Source: Astropecten irregularis
Taxonomy: Eukaryota; Echinodermata; Asteroidea; Paxillosida; Astropectinidae
NCBI GenBank assembly: GCA_963971285.1
Contig: OZ020244.1
Coordinates: 20,088,001 to 20,152,000 of the forward strand
Direction of reading: 5' to 3'
Length of the DNA stretch: 64,000 bases
Shown here piece by piece: positions 37,883-48,865 of the stretch; positions within the stretch are counted from its first letter, which is position 1; each line of letters starts with the position of its first letter. The position numbers and the translations under genes were made by a program. The notes below the pieces were generated by a model. It made no database searches. It was not told where the DNA came from and was given only the letters and a program-made list of their open reading frames with translations.

Positions 37883-38817
37883 TAACAATATAAAATAAAG
37901 AAATCAAGTAGCACTTTTTAACTAACTAGAGTTTAAAATGTGAAAGCTCACTCACATTTTAAAGTCTAGTTAGTCAATAAAGTACTACATGTACTTGTAT
38001 TTGGGTCTGTCCACACTAATGGTACATACCTTTTGTGTACAAAAGATAACTTTTGGGGTGTAACGTGGGAAGTGGATTTAAGATCAGGTTTTTTGCTAGT
38101 TTTTGTTTCCTAAATATTCCTGTAGTCATTCGTGGTTGTACTGAAAATAAATAGGCTGATTCGCTGAATATGTAGGAAATTACAAGGTCATCTTGAAGAT
38201 GAAATGAACGATTATGTTCATAACATGGACAGACATTCTTGTGTTATATAAGTATTTTTCTTGTTATAATTAATGCAGACTTGTTCCATATATATTACTT
38301 GTCCAATGTTAACTTGTCATCACTCAAAATTAAAGCAACCTATTTCATATTTAAGAAATTAGGATGCGTCTTAAACAATGTTTGTAACATGGACAGAAAA
38401 TTTCTGTCCATGTTACAAACATAATATCTTGAAGGTGTAGACCCTCCAGTTGCTAAAATACCAATGGTTATATACTATGATTGGCCAGTGGCAATCCCTC
38501 AATGGATAGCTCTGCTGTAGAAACAAAACTAGGGATAATTAATTCATTTCACTACTAATTCCCATCACTTTATGATGAAATGTCTGTCCATGTTACAAAC
38601 ATAATATCTTGAAGATGATCCCCTGTAATATCTCCAATACTAAGGAATTTATCAAGCTTTTTGGCTGGCCAAGTTCTTACAAGAATGTGGGATGTAGTGA
38701 AAGAGAAAACATGGCAAATTACTTGATGTATCAACTTATGTCCCTGGTTCCCTCTAAATGTCACACTAAAAGTCCCCATTAGTGTGGACAGACCCATTTC
38801 TTTATTTTATATAGTTA
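37883..38817. mobile_element. Nested foldback DNA element, about 0.9 kb
   Basis: Right arm 38776-38817 (CCATTAGTGTGGACAGACCC, then ATTTCTTTATTTTATATAG) is the reverse complement of a left arm split in two: TAACAATATAAAATAAAG at 37883 and TGGGTCTGTCCACACTAATG at 38002. The gap (37905-38001) is another hairpin. Inner inverted copies of AACATGGACAGACATT and a hairpin at 38384-38416 add further symmetry. Confidence 0.82.
37905..38001. mobile_element. Small hairpin element inside the left arm of 37883-38817
   Basis: ACTAACTAGAGTTTAAAATG opposes CATTTTAAAGTCTAGTTAGT with little loop. It separates two halves of a terminal repeat that are contiguous on the right arm, so it inserted later. Confidence 0.75.
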
Positions 38818-39777
38818 CATGTTATTATTCTCATCTGTTGTCAAGCCCCGATTACACAATTATTCAATATTGGCCAGAAAAAAATGCTTTAAAAAGACAA
38901 AATTCATCCAGTGATCTGTGACCAGAAAATACTCATTCCTCTCCCCTCCCTCGTGATTTTATTTTTTTTGCCCTTGGTGCGTGTCACAAAAAACTTCAGT
39001 ATGACACCATCTACCACAATGTGGTTTCCTGTACGACAGTCCTTCCCCAATAGCACTGTGTACTGCTCATTCTTGTGCAAATGACGTCAATTGGACAGGG
39101 TTGGGCAGCAATTAACCTGAGTTATTTCGGTACGGGATTATTTTTTTTGCACGGCAACATCTAAATTGATTACAGCCAGTATTTGATGAATTTGTGCACA
39201 CGTGTCTTTTGGACAGAAATAAGTACCGTGCCAAGTGAAGTCCAAAAAAAGGCGTAACTTTGGGAAAGATGGCTGTGCATATTCTTCTCCTTTTTCAGTG
39301 GTTGAACAAGGAAGTACATACGTGTACTTTTGTAAATCACAACTGTTACCAAATGTCCAGGAAAAGAATATGACAACCCATCAGTTATTCTTCGTGTCCA
39401 ATTTCATGACTCACTGAGCACTTTGGTTTATGATCAACCGTGTCTGTTTGTTGCTGCACTGTGCCGGCGATTCTGCCAAGCCAAGACAAGCCTGGTACAG
39501 AAGTTAACATGGGAAGTACAGATGTGTGTTTGTATGTGAACAAGCCATGTTCCTTTGCTATTAACATTAGGCTGCGATCATTAAACTGGTTCCCACAGCC
39601 TTCGTTGCCATGGTCTTGGCCTTGGTGTCTCCCATGTGTACATTTTGATACTTCCTGGTAGTGTATCAAATTATGACCTTGGGAACCAAGTTCTAGGCAC
39701 GTAACTTTTTGATGATTATTTGACATCCACTCCTCTTCTGATTTTGATTTTTGGTTTGAAATCCACGAAATTGATGT

Positions 39778-40233
39778 CAGGGATGCGTTCCGCTTGCCCG
39801 GAACATACGCGAACATGTTTGTGATGTTTGCGTTATGCTCGGATTTTGAAGTGGAACGCACACGCAACAAATGGCGATCATATGTTGCCAGTAGTGTAGA
39901 CACGTCCTCAGACCTGGGGGGGTTGATCGTGTAGCTGGGTCGTTCTTCCATATACGTTTGTGCACAAAATCATTTTTTATATATATAAAAAGTGAAAACC
40001 TGGGGGGGTTCCAACCCCCCTAGCCCCCCCGGGAGCTACGCCCATGTATGTTGCGTATTGTGTCCATCTTTCATTCAATGTTGTTTGCAAACTTCAGCAA
40101 ACACCTCCTCTACACCATTAGGTATGTTAGGCGAACATTGTGTTCATGTTTGGTGTACAGCGCATTCCGGTTTGAAAACGGTGATTTGCATTGTGCGCCA
40201 TGCACGTAGTTAGCTGGAGTGGAACGCACCCCA
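39778..40233. mobile_element. Non-autonomous TIR element, 456 bp
   Basis: Ends CAGGGATGCGTTCC and GGAACGCACCCCA are inverted with two mismatches and flanked by GATGT on both sides (39773-39777, 40234-40238). An internal G7/C7 stem with CGGGAGCTACGCCC (about 39996-40044) looks like a separate repeat. Confidence 0.65.
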
Positions 40234-40414
40234 GATGTACAGCATTTGTATTACAGCATTTGTATTACAGCAATGCTCATTATCTGAATATTACTTTGAC
40301 CCCGACAAAAAGTTCATAGCAACAGTGATCGAATGCATCAATTCAACAGTATTTGAATGAATCCACTGACTCAGCAAGCTTGGTGTCCTCGTCGGAATAA
40401 ACCTCTGCAAGCAG

Positions 40415-40453
40415 GTGGTCATGGGGTTCTAATCCCACCCTAGCCAGCTTAAG
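40415..40453 (+). repeat. tRNA-like fragment, diverged
   Basis: AAGCAGGTGGTCATGGGGTT then CTAATCCCACCCTAGCCAGC resembles the fragment at 16816 and keeps a decayed B box. Probably the same SINE type. Confidence 0.4.
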
Positions 40454-40890
40454 AAATTTATGAGCCCTTGAAGTCACTCGGTATACCAGGCTGTTTGCAC
40501 CAACAGGCAAAACCCTTAATCTTAATATGACTGAGTGATACCGTCAAAAGAAAACAAAAATCATAACAGCGAGGTCGTGAAAATCTTTTTAAAAATTAAG
40601 TGGGGCGGTCTGAAGTAAATTTCAGGATCGGATCCGGAAATTGCTAATGCAAGAGTGGCAGTTATCCTTGGACGGCAGATTCGTCCACTGACTGGCATAA
40701 TTGCCTTAATCTGTGGTTCCCATCACCTGCCTGATCTTTACACTGTCAGCGGATTGGAGCGTCAGTGTTGGCACGGTTTGGCTCACTGTTTGTTGTGGAA
40801 CAAAAAAATAGAAACCTGCTTTCCACTCTTTACACTCCTATATTTGGCTTGGATTATTTCAGCTCAGTGAGCGTGCTGAATCTTTCATCA

Positions 40891-41239
40891 GGTGCCAATT
40901 TCACGGCCCTGCTTAGCACAAAAATTTGATAACCATGAAATTTCTGTTTTAATAAAAACAGTCTAATCATCAAATACCCACAAGTGAATCTGCATTTTTA
41001 AGTCATTGAAAGGCGAACATAAGTCAATTTTTCTTTGGTTCACCTTTTCAATGACTTATTAAAAACGGGATTAAAAGCAAAATGTCCACGTGTTGTGTAT
41101 CACTAGCGATTGTTCTTTGGCTGTTGTTCGCTGACCATGAATGTCAAATGGAATTTGTAATGGTGCTTTGTTTTATTGAGCAAGGCATTTTGTGCCAAGC
41201 AGTTTTTTTTTCGCTTAAAAGTTCCTTGAAATTGGCCCC
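40891..41239. mobile_element. MITE, GGGGCCAATTTCAT family, copy 3, interrupted
   Basis: Ends GGTGCCAATTTCACGGCCCT and CCTTGAAATTGGCCCC; the core TTCTTTGGCTGTTGTTCGCT is present. The copy is split after AATAAAAACAG by about 100 bp of a different foldback (40963-41060), after which ATTAAAAACGGGATT resumes the family sequence. Confidence 0.85.
40963..41060. mobile_element. Foldback repeat inserted into MITE copy 3
   Basis: It starts with the AATCATCAAATACCCACAAG terminal arm and contains AAGTCATTGAAAGGCGAAC opposed to GGTTCACCTTTTCAATGACTT. These arms belong to the tRNA-like foldback family (14349-14486), here without the tRNA-like core. Similar AAAAAC sequence on each side may be a target duplication. 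Confidence 0.7.
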
Positions 41240-42139
41240 TGTTTTGGATGTCCATGATTATGTCGAAAAAAATTATGAAAAATGTGATGTTTGTGTGTGA
41301 TACATTTATCTTTGATATGATCTGAGAGGTTTTAACTTGGAGATTTGGAACACATTACCAGGGTACAACTCAAGTACATACCCTCTTGAGATTTGTGGCT
41401 TCACACGGTGGAGACACAGTTATAAGGTTGTCACTATCTCTTTTGGCAATGGGGAAGTGACATTGACAGAAGTGGACTGATTCACTTCACATTACAGCTG
41501 ATGTACATGTACTGTGTCATTAGAATTTCCAAGTCGAAACCTCCATTTGTTTTTCTCAGAAACGCTGTATTTTCCCTCCAAAAAAGGTTTAATCGCCTGG
41601 CGCATGGTGAATCTCTTTACACGGATATAAATAATTCAGAGCACAGCCACTGTGACGACTGGTTCATCCTTTCACACATTCAAACTCGTGCAAATTGCAA
41701 AAGTACGGCATCATATTTCGCTTTGCATTGTAATTTGTCGGAAGTATGTAGAAGCCACATTCAGCCACATCCCTGTCAGGGTGTGTCTCTATTTCAGCAT
41801 TGGGTTTCATTCAAAATAGAGGGAATGTATTTGTTTCTGTTGGTGTTTCCCCCCAAAGAAACCCAAATACTGATCAATTTGGGATCAACCCCCTTCCTTC
41901 CGCAGTCCTGATGTTTAAACACAGCCAAAGATCCCTCATGTAAGCCTCTGTAAGTTGGGGCATGGTGTGATCAACCATTAGTCATGGCAGACAATGGAGA
42001 GCTTTTTTTTTCCCTCCAGAGGGGAGAGGGAGAAGTTGAGTGTGTGAATTTCAGATCCAGTCCGGAAATCCTAATCAGATGAACCGCCTCGGCATTTCCT
42101 CACCGAGTTCTTGTTGCCTCGCTTATTTTCCCCTCGCAG

Positions 42140-42254
42140 GTGTTACGTAGACGAGATGAACTTCAGGGACATGTGCATCGATGAAGCGCTGAGGAAGTTC
42201 CAGACCGCATTCAGGCTTCCCGGAGAGGCTCAGAAGATCGAGAGACTCATGGAG
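42140..42254 (+). CDS. IQSEC1: IQSEC coding exon 5 (Sec7 catalytic glutamic finger)
   Basis: It encodes [20 protein letters not shown], then [18 protein letters not shown]. The Glu of PGEAQ (codon 42225-42227, about residue 1054) is the glutamic finger that Sec7 inserts into the Arf nucleotide site to expel magnesium and GDP. Motif 1 reads [13 protein letters not shown], as in cytohesins and other Sec7 proteins, whereas vertebrate IQSECs as I recall them read IRVQGEAQKVERL. Both splice sites are clear (CCTCGCAG acceptor, GGAG|GTAAAA donor, phase 0). Confidence 0.97.
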
Positions 42255-43201
42255 GTAAAACAAAAGTCTCAGCAAATACAGAATCTCAAGACTTCCTTCT
42301 TTGAAGAAATCCCTGTAGCCTGCTTGTGATAAGCTGAGCTTAACAGGCTTCTGAATCCTTCAAAGGCCTCTGCACTCTGAAAATCCTTCTGGCAATGTGG
42401 CCCTTATTGCGGCCTCATTGTGCTTGGTCCAAGTCCGATGAAAATCGGTCCGATAACTGATAGTATTAAAAGCTTCCTAGCCATCAGAACACAAAGGCTT
42501 GTCAAAACCTTTGCTCACGTACATGTACGTCCCTTTGGTCCGTACACAGACATGAAAGGGCTAACAAAGTTTTAAGCTTGCACGGCAAGGAATTACTGGA
42601 GTTGGTTTAACTTGGCTCTGAGATGCCTATGTCAGATGGTCCCTGCAAAATATCCTGAAGTTATATGATGACTAGAGTGGTGAAGTTTATGGAGCACTAT
42701 ATGCTCTTGTAAACTGGACTCAAAGGGTCAATAGAGGGCAGCAGACTGTTAATGCATCCCTCAGATTGAGACAAGCATTCTAATAAGAAAGAAAAGACAA
42801 GCAATTCAGCAGATAATGATGTTCCTGTATGAGGCAACTTTGAAAACTTGGAATCTTTTTCAAAGCCTGAAAGAAAGATTGTGAATAGGTTTGAAACATT
42901 GGGCCCTCATTTGCAGAATTGAGGAGTCTGCAGCAGTTTCTTACTTGCATTTGCAAGGTTACAGTACAAGTAATACAAACTGCTCATTAGCCAAAACACT
43001 GTCCTGAAATTTATAGAATTCTTAGAGTTAGGATGGCCTGACACGTTTTGATCCTAGCAGGATCTTTTAGCCTCCGATACAAATCCTGCTGGGATCAAAA
43101 CGCGTCAAGCTAAACTCCAAGCATAAGTTACAGTAGTTATATTAGTTGGCTTGTAGCTAGAAATGTGTTAACTTAACCGTGGTCTTAACATTGAATTTCA
43201 G
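42255..43201 (+). other. IQSEC intron 5
   Basis: GTAAAA to TGAATTTCAG, with one foldback repeat at 43024-43122. Otherwise featureless. Confidence 0.85.
43024..43122. mobile_element. Foldback repeat, GCAGGATCTTTCTC family, copy 3
   Basis: CTGACACGTTTTGATCCTAG and CAGGATC are inverted against ATCCTGCTGGGATCAAAACG. In IQSEC intron 5. Confidence 0.75.
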
Positions 43202-43376
43202 GCCTTTGCTCAGCGCTACTGCATCTGCAACGGTGACGTAGCCAGGACCTTCCAGAAGCCAGACACCATCTTCATCCTGGCCTTTGCCATCATCATGCTG
43301 AACACCGACCTCCACAGCCCCAACGTCAAGCCGGAGAGACGCATGAAACTCCAGGACTTCATGAAGAACCTCAGCG
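43202..43376 (+). CDS. IQSEC1: IQSEC coding exon 6 (Sec7 motif 2)
   Basis: It encodes [20 protein letters not shown], then [20 protein letters not shown] and [19 protein letters not shown]. The [19 protein letters not shown] stretch is Sec7 motif 2, which lines the hydrophobic groove for Arf switch regions and contains the conserved LNTD. Vertebrate IQSECs have [20 protein letters not shown]. The exon ends one base into a Gly codon at AGCG|GTAAGG. Confidence 0.98.
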
Positions 43377-43816
43377 GTAAGGTGGCAAAGGGATGGGGCT
43401 GGGAAAGGAGGAGGAGGTGGCAGGGTTTGGATTCTGAGTTGATTGACTGGAGAATTTAGACTCAGTCTCTGAGGTCAACTTCACTTATTTGAGAATTAAC
43501 TGTAGCATTCTAGCCACAATAGTAACCCTCCAAATGCAACGTCAGTGCACAGCCACAGATTTTAGCCATCGACTCAACCAAGTGCTGGCTTCCTTTAAAG
43601 TATAACGCCAAGGTTTGACAATCATCACATCCAATGATGTCTTCATCCAAACGGCTTTCCAGAAGGGTTGCACTTTTCACCTGGCATTACAGCTAGACGG
43701 GTCCCAGATCATTCTGTCCAAATCTGTCCACCCTTTTGATTGGTGATTTCGTTATTTTTAAAGATCAGCAACTGGCTTAATATGAGTCTATTTGTTTTTT
43801 TGTTTTTTTGTTGCAG
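43377..43816 (+). other. IQSEC intron 6
   Basis: GTAAGG to TTGTTGCAG. I see nothing else in it. Confidence 0.85.
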
Positions 43817-43956
43817 GTATCGATGACGGCCATGACGTAGACCGGGACCTTCTTTGCGGCATCTACGATAGAATCCAGAATCATCCCTTCCAGCCGGGCA
43901 TGGACCACACCAGCATGGTCATCAAGATTGAGCAGAACATCACGGGCAACAGGCCG
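43817..43956 (+). CDS. IQSEC1: IQSEC coding exon 7 (end of Sec7, linker to PH)
   Basis: It completes the split Gly codon and reads GIDDGHDVDRDLLCGIYDRI, then HTSMVIKIEQNITGNRP. This equals GVDDGEDIPREMLMGIYERI and QKVEKLIVGKKP in vertebrate IQSECs, the last Sec7 helices and the Sec7-PH linker. The acceptor is TTTTTTGTTGCAG; the donor CCG|GTACGT is phase 0. Confidence 0.97.
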
Positions 43957-44558
43957 GTACGTAAATCCTTGAGGCTTCCTATCCCGGCCTCTTCTTTCTG
44001 TCATGCAAATTTTGGGCTGGTACTGTGGGTAATTGTCTCTTGCCAAGAAAAGTTTTTATTTGTGCTCAGCAAAATGTTCTGATTTAGCTGTTTGAAATTG
44101 GGCACAGGATCTGTTTTGCTTAAGGTTTCAACCGGGATCAATTTCAAGAACCTGCTTAGCACAAAAAATGTGCTAATCGTGGAATTTCTGTCTTAATCAA
44201 AACAGGATTAGCATCCAAATACCAATGTGTTGTGTATCTCTTGTGATTGTTCTTTGGCTGTTGTTCGCTGGCCATGAATATCAAATGGAATTTTTAGTGA
44301 TGGTTTAGTTTTATTGAGCAAGACGTTTTTTGCTAAGCATTTATTTTGTGCTTAACAGCTCCATGAAATTGGCCCCTGTCCTGTGCGTACCATCCCTCCC
44401 CTCCAACCCTCCTTTCTAGATTAAGAATCAGGTAGTCGTCTCAGACACCTTGTTTCATGAACGTTATCGCAGGAATCTTTATTAAATTAACAAATTTCAC
44501 TCAGTTTTGGTGGATTGTTTTTTCAATCGTGTATTTTTTGTCGATGCGTTTCTGTCAG
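43957..44558 (+). other. IQSEC intron 7
   Basis: GTACGT to TTTCTGTCAG, containing the MITE copy at 44134-44376. Confidence 0.85.
44134..44376. mobile_element. MITE, GGGGCCAATTTCAT family, copy 4
   Basis: Ends GGGATCAATTTCAAGAACCT and GCTCCATGAAATTGGCCCC; core TTCTTTGGCTGTTGTTCGCT. It sits within IQSEC intron 7, 183 bases upstream of exon 8. Confidence 0.88.
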
Positions 44559-44678
44559 ATTTTGGCGGAGTCCCACCGTCGCCTGGTCCGTGATTGCAGC
44601 TTGTCCGAGGTCTACGATCCCACCAAGAAGGACAAGAAGCATCCTAGACATGTCTTCCTCTTCAACGATATGCTCATG
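44559..44678 (+). CDS. IQSEC1: IQSEC coding exon 8 (PH domain, first strands)
   Basis: A 120-nt exon in phase 0 encodes ILAESHRRLVRDCSLSEVYD, then PTKKDKKHPRHVFLFNDMLM. Vertebrate IQSECs have [21 protein letters not shown] followed by REIFLFNDLLVV. The HRRLVRDCSLSEV strand and FLFND strand mark the start of the IQSEC-type PH domain, which binds phosphoinositides and contributes to membrane recruitment. The donor is CATG|GTATGT. Confidence 0.96.
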
Positions 44679-45676
44679 GTATGTTTCCCATCACAGCCGA
44701 GTGGTGTGACCCACCTTATTCTGTCAAACAAACAAACAAATATAAATTGGTTGATACAAAGTGGCTACCACGAGTCTCGTCCGTCACTCTAAGGTTAGAG
44801 CTACGGTCTGCATGTAACCAAACATGTAGAGAATACAGCCTCCCTCCCCACAAGAAGACAGATATTCATTGCCTCTGTACACTACAAATGAAATTGGAAG
44901 GTGTACCTATGAAACCAAGCATTCCTCCAAATCTGTTTTTAATACGTATTCCTTGAATTACATGGCACAGTCACTGTCAAAATATGGAATCTTGTACCAT
45001 CCGCGAAGTCATTACATCGTCGACATTGAGTTTCTTCAAGTTAATGTGCCATAGGGTTATTTCCTCAGGACACAACTATAGCATCAGTATGCATGTGAAG
45101 CTGAACAACTTCTGATTGGCAAAAAAATGGATGTTAAGTACAGGTCATGTGCCAAATGCCCTCAGCAAATGTTGTCTCTCCATTTCCAGAATTGTACACC
45201 AATTGAGTCCGGGCACAAGTCATCACTTACCCTGAACACCTATTTTGCTGTCAATTGTTTCCCCCCTGGGGTCTCACTTGTCACCTGACACTGCAAGAAA
45301 TGAGTCTCAAGGGGGTCAGGAATTCATTAGCTTGTCCAGCTATTTTAAAAGACAAAACCTTTTTTTTTTTTCCCTGACTTATCCCCTTGAAAATCTCCGG
45401 AATTGGACTCTGGTTTCAACTTGTGAAATGAGGAGAAGCAGCCAAATATCAGATGTCAGTGGATAAGGTCCTTGCCATCCATTAAGAGTCGTAATCATAC
45501 CCCAAAGTTGAGCTTAGCGTGCCTCCTCAGACAGGTCAAAAAGCGGGTCAAATTAAGCCTCGATATTAAAAGAAGAAGGATTTTTCAAATTTTAACTTGA
45601 GATTCTGTTTAACCTGAGAACAAACGGGAAAAAACAAGTCATGTCATCTTTGCTCTGTTTGTCTTCCGTCCCGAAG
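44679..45676 (+). other. IQSEC intron 8
   Basis: GTATGT to CCGTCCCGAAG. No repeat or coding region recognised. Confidence 0.85.
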
Positions 45677-45773
45677 GTTACCAAGCTGTACAAGAAGAAG
45701 ACAGGCAGCATATATGGCTTCAAGAAGGCTTTCCCACTTCACACGGCCTGCGTGCTGGATTTCTCCTCGCAAT
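45677..45773 (+). CDS. IQSEC1: IQSEC coding exon 9 (PH domain, middle)
   Basis: It encodes VTKLYKKKTGSIYGFKKAFP, then LHTACVLDFSSQ, aligning with VTKIFQKKKNSVTYSFRQSF and LYGMQVLLFENQ of vertebrate IQSECs. The KKK cluster probably lies in the phosphoinositide-facing loop. The exon ends one base into a Tyr codon at CAAT|GTGAGT. Confidence 0.96.
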
Positions 45774-46011
45774 GTGAGTATGACCTAACTAGTTGTAAAA
45801 CAGTTCATTTTCAAAGAGGCCACCAAATGAAAACAATGACAAATCACAAAATCAACGGGCTCTCGGTTGATTCAAGTCTCTCCCCCCCGAATCAATTGCT
45901 GTAGACGTTTGCGTAAACCTCAAAGCCACGCAGTTTAAAATATCAGAACAAATATCAGAATTGATCAGCCATTTCTCAATCAGGAAGCTGTTTTCTTGGC
46001 TGAAATGACCA

Positions 46012-46200
46012 GGGACCAATTTCATGTCCCTGCTTAGCACAAAATTCTGCTAACCATGAAATGTCTGCGAAGAACAGCCAAAGATCAATCACAAGTGATA
46101 CACAACACATGCAAATTTGGTTGTTAATCCTGTTTATATTAAGACAGAAATTTCATGGTTAGCAAATGTTTGTGCTAAGCAGGGCCATAAAATTGGCCCC
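46012..46200. mobile_element. MITE, GGGGCCAATTTCAT family, copy 5 (short)
   Basis: Ends GGGACCAATTTCATGTCCCT and GGGCCATAAAATTGGCCCC. At 189 bp it lacks part of the core kept by the other copies, so it is an internal deletion form. Confidence 0.87.
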
Positions 46201-46576
46201 TAACGTTTATGAGTTGAAATGAAAGGAGGGGCGCAACGGTTTGATCGGAAGAGAGAGTATCTACTGACAGAACCAGTGACACAGCTGGTGCTAAATGGTT
46301 AATCAGGGCCTTCCTGCTGATTGTGAGACCCATGTGGGTTTTACAGTCCCAAGGTGTCCCATCCAGACCCTCTTTCCCTGAGACAAACCCCAAGTCCATG
46401 CGGAGCCTTAAAGTGATTCAATACCCCGTAGATTCAGGTCAGAATCCAAGAGATTAAGGGTGAAGTGCAGTCAGGCCCTTCTGAGGTTTTCAAGCCGTCT
46501 TAGCTGTGATGATTTATGACTGTTTTGGGAACCTGTGCACTTTTGTTTGAAGTGTTGTTCTCTATCAAACAAATCT

Positions 46577-46642
46577 ACAAGTTTGGAGTGAGGAGGGCCT
46601 GGCGTTTCGATCTTAGCATAGCAGGATGTTTCTCAAAGGCTA
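46577..46642. repeat. Foldback repeat, GCAGGATCTTTCTC family, single arm
   Basis: GAGGGCCTGGCGTTTCGATC then GCAGGATGTTTCTCAAAGGC matches one arm of 37012-37110; the second arm is not evident. A decayed relative may lie at 47060-47130. Confidence 0.6.
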
Positions 46643-47696
46643 AATGACAAGAGGACAAGAATATGCAAGTAAAGATACCATGAATAAAAACAATTTTAAT
46701 GCAAGGAGAGCTAATGATAACAAATGAAACAACTTGACAAGGTTATTAGCAGAAGAAAGTTTCTTTTTAAACCTTGCTTGTGTCCATTTCAACTTTTCAA
46801 GCACTTTAATTTGCAGTCAATTGATATGTTTTGCACTTAAGCTCAGATCTGTACGGTTTCAATTTATCTAAGACCTACGGTATGTAACCATTCAAAATTG
46901 GATCGTGTTCCACAAGTTCTACAACTTTATCAACGTATCATTTTTCTGATAATTTACAATCTATAAAGTGAACTACTCAAGTAAATTCAGTATTGTGAAA
47001 AAACTGTTTCATTCCACTTCATACCAACCAGAATAATTACCCGAAATACTTAAACGCCGAGAAGTTTTGCAGGATCTTTCGGCCTTATTGGAGAGATCTT
47101 ATGCTTGGATGGAGACAGCGGGGCCTTCTTAATAAGTCTCTAAAATAGAAATAGATTAAATCATTTAAGAGCTCAGACTGCTGCGTCTATAAAATAACAA
47201 CCAGCCAGCTGGCTGGCAACTAATTGCAGACATTTTTTTGAGAGGTTCCGTCCCTCCATCCATGATGCCCCAGCTGATCACCTCACCAGCTCAATTGATT
47301 TTGAAACGATTACTGTTGTTATTTTTATTCTCCCTGTTTCCCTGAGTACCCTTGAACGGCCTCGCTCAATAGATTTTTTGTTATTAGAATACATTTTTTT
47401 TGGTGTCCTGGAACTGAAATTTGCTTCAGCTTGTGCCCAATCAAATGGAATTGTAATCAGTTAGAGTGCTGGCAGGGAGGGTGAGTTGGAATCAGCTGTC
47501 CACTTGGGCTTAATGCACTCCAGCGTCGGTTCGCTGATAACAGAAACAAAAATATCAACATCCAGACACTTGGGGCACTCCAGATAAGTCTGCCATGCCG
47601 AGTTACCACGGTAATAGATGAATTAATAGCATTTATCCCTGTCATTGATGTACATTAGTAAAAAAAAAAAGTCATGATTTTAGCTGTTTGTTTTAT

Positions 47697-48240
47697 TGAC
47701 GAGCTGCGAAGCAAAGCGAAGCCTATGTAGTAGTACCGTTCGTCCCGTCCGTCCGGCCGGCCGTTCGGCCGTCCGCGTGAAATGTTAAAGTTTTTAGTAT
47801 TTGCTTGAACCCCAATTTTTTTTTTTTTTGATGGGTGCGTTGTCCAAAATGATGTTGTTATTATTGTAAATGGAAAATGTTGAAGTTTTTTCTATTGTTT
47901 CAAAATGTTGAAGTTTTTTCTATTGTTTCAAAATGTTGAAGTTTTTTTTTTTTTTTTTTTTTGGGGGGGGGGATGGGTGTGTTGTCCAAAATAATGTTGT
48001 TATTATTGTAAATGAAAATGTTGCAGTTTTTTCTATTGTTTCAGAATGTTGAAGTTTTTTCTATTGTTCCAAAATTTTGATTTTTTGGGGGGGATGGGTG
48101 TGTTGTCCAAAATAATGTTATTATTGTAAATGAAAAATGTTGAAGTTTTTTCTGTTGTTTCAAAATGTTGAAGTTTTGTCTATTGTTTCAAAATGTTGAA
48201 TTTTTATTTGGATGGGTGTGTGTGTGTGATGGATGGGTGT
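47697..48240. repeat. CGTCC block and T-rich degenerate tandem array
   Basis: A GC-rich head (GACGAGCTGCGAAGCAAAGC, then CGTCCGTCCGGCCGGCCG) precedes repeated AAAATGTTGAAGTTTTTTCT and GATGGGTGTGTTGTCCAAAA modules up to about 48240. The modules alternate in at least three rounds, with T-runs and G-runs of different length. Confidence 0.7.
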
Positions 48241-48865
48241 TTGCTATCATGTTTGTAACTGCAGTTATCAGTTATTAGTTATCTTGAAAATTGTCAATTT
48301 TAATTGTCAATTTTTTTCCCTTATGTGTTTTTTTTTATTAATAAATGAGTTTGATTTCTAAATACTGTTTTAAATAATTTTTTTTACAGTTACAGTTTCC
48401 CTTTCTGCCACTTGACCTAGTCAATTCTATCAACAAACTACTTCATTTTGCTGAAGACCAGAATTAGGTTTTGGGATATTTACATGTTAGAAAAGTTTAA
48501 TAGCAATTATTGTTTTGCTTCAATAGTTCAAAGTTTTGAAACATGAATTTTTCACAGACCAAAAAGCAGAAACAAAATCGTTTTGAGGAATGGATTTATT
48601 TTCTTTTTCTTATTAACCATTTTAAAAAATGCCTTACCTTCCATGCGTGCTCCTTTTTTGAGGATAATCCCTCCTTAATCTGACTTAAGCTGGATTATTG
48701 TAATTTTCATCATTCATTTCTGGTAATGAAACCGAGGATTCTTGAAAATGCTTTGGGCAAGGTAGCTCGAAAGCCTGATAAAACCTTAGTGGGTGACACA
48801 GAATCAGCCTGCGACTATAAAACGCAAATCCATAATCTCATCGTCTCTAATCTTGTCTCTTGCAG

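Larger units (their letters stand above)
37582..42139 (+). other. IQSEC intron 4
   Basis: GTAAGT to CCTCGCAG. It is packed with repeats: a degenerate minisatellite (37745-37857), a nested foldback element (37883-38817), a 456-bp TIR element (39778-40233), a tRNA-like fragment near 40415 and a MITE interrupted by another repeat (40891-41239). No coding sequence is seen. Confidence 0.8.
45774..48865 (+). other. IQSEC intron 9
   Basis: GTGAGT to TCTTGCAG. It holds a MITE (46012-46200), a repeat arm (46577-46642), and a GC-rich CGTCC block followed by a T-rich tandem array (47697-48240). Confidence 0.85.
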
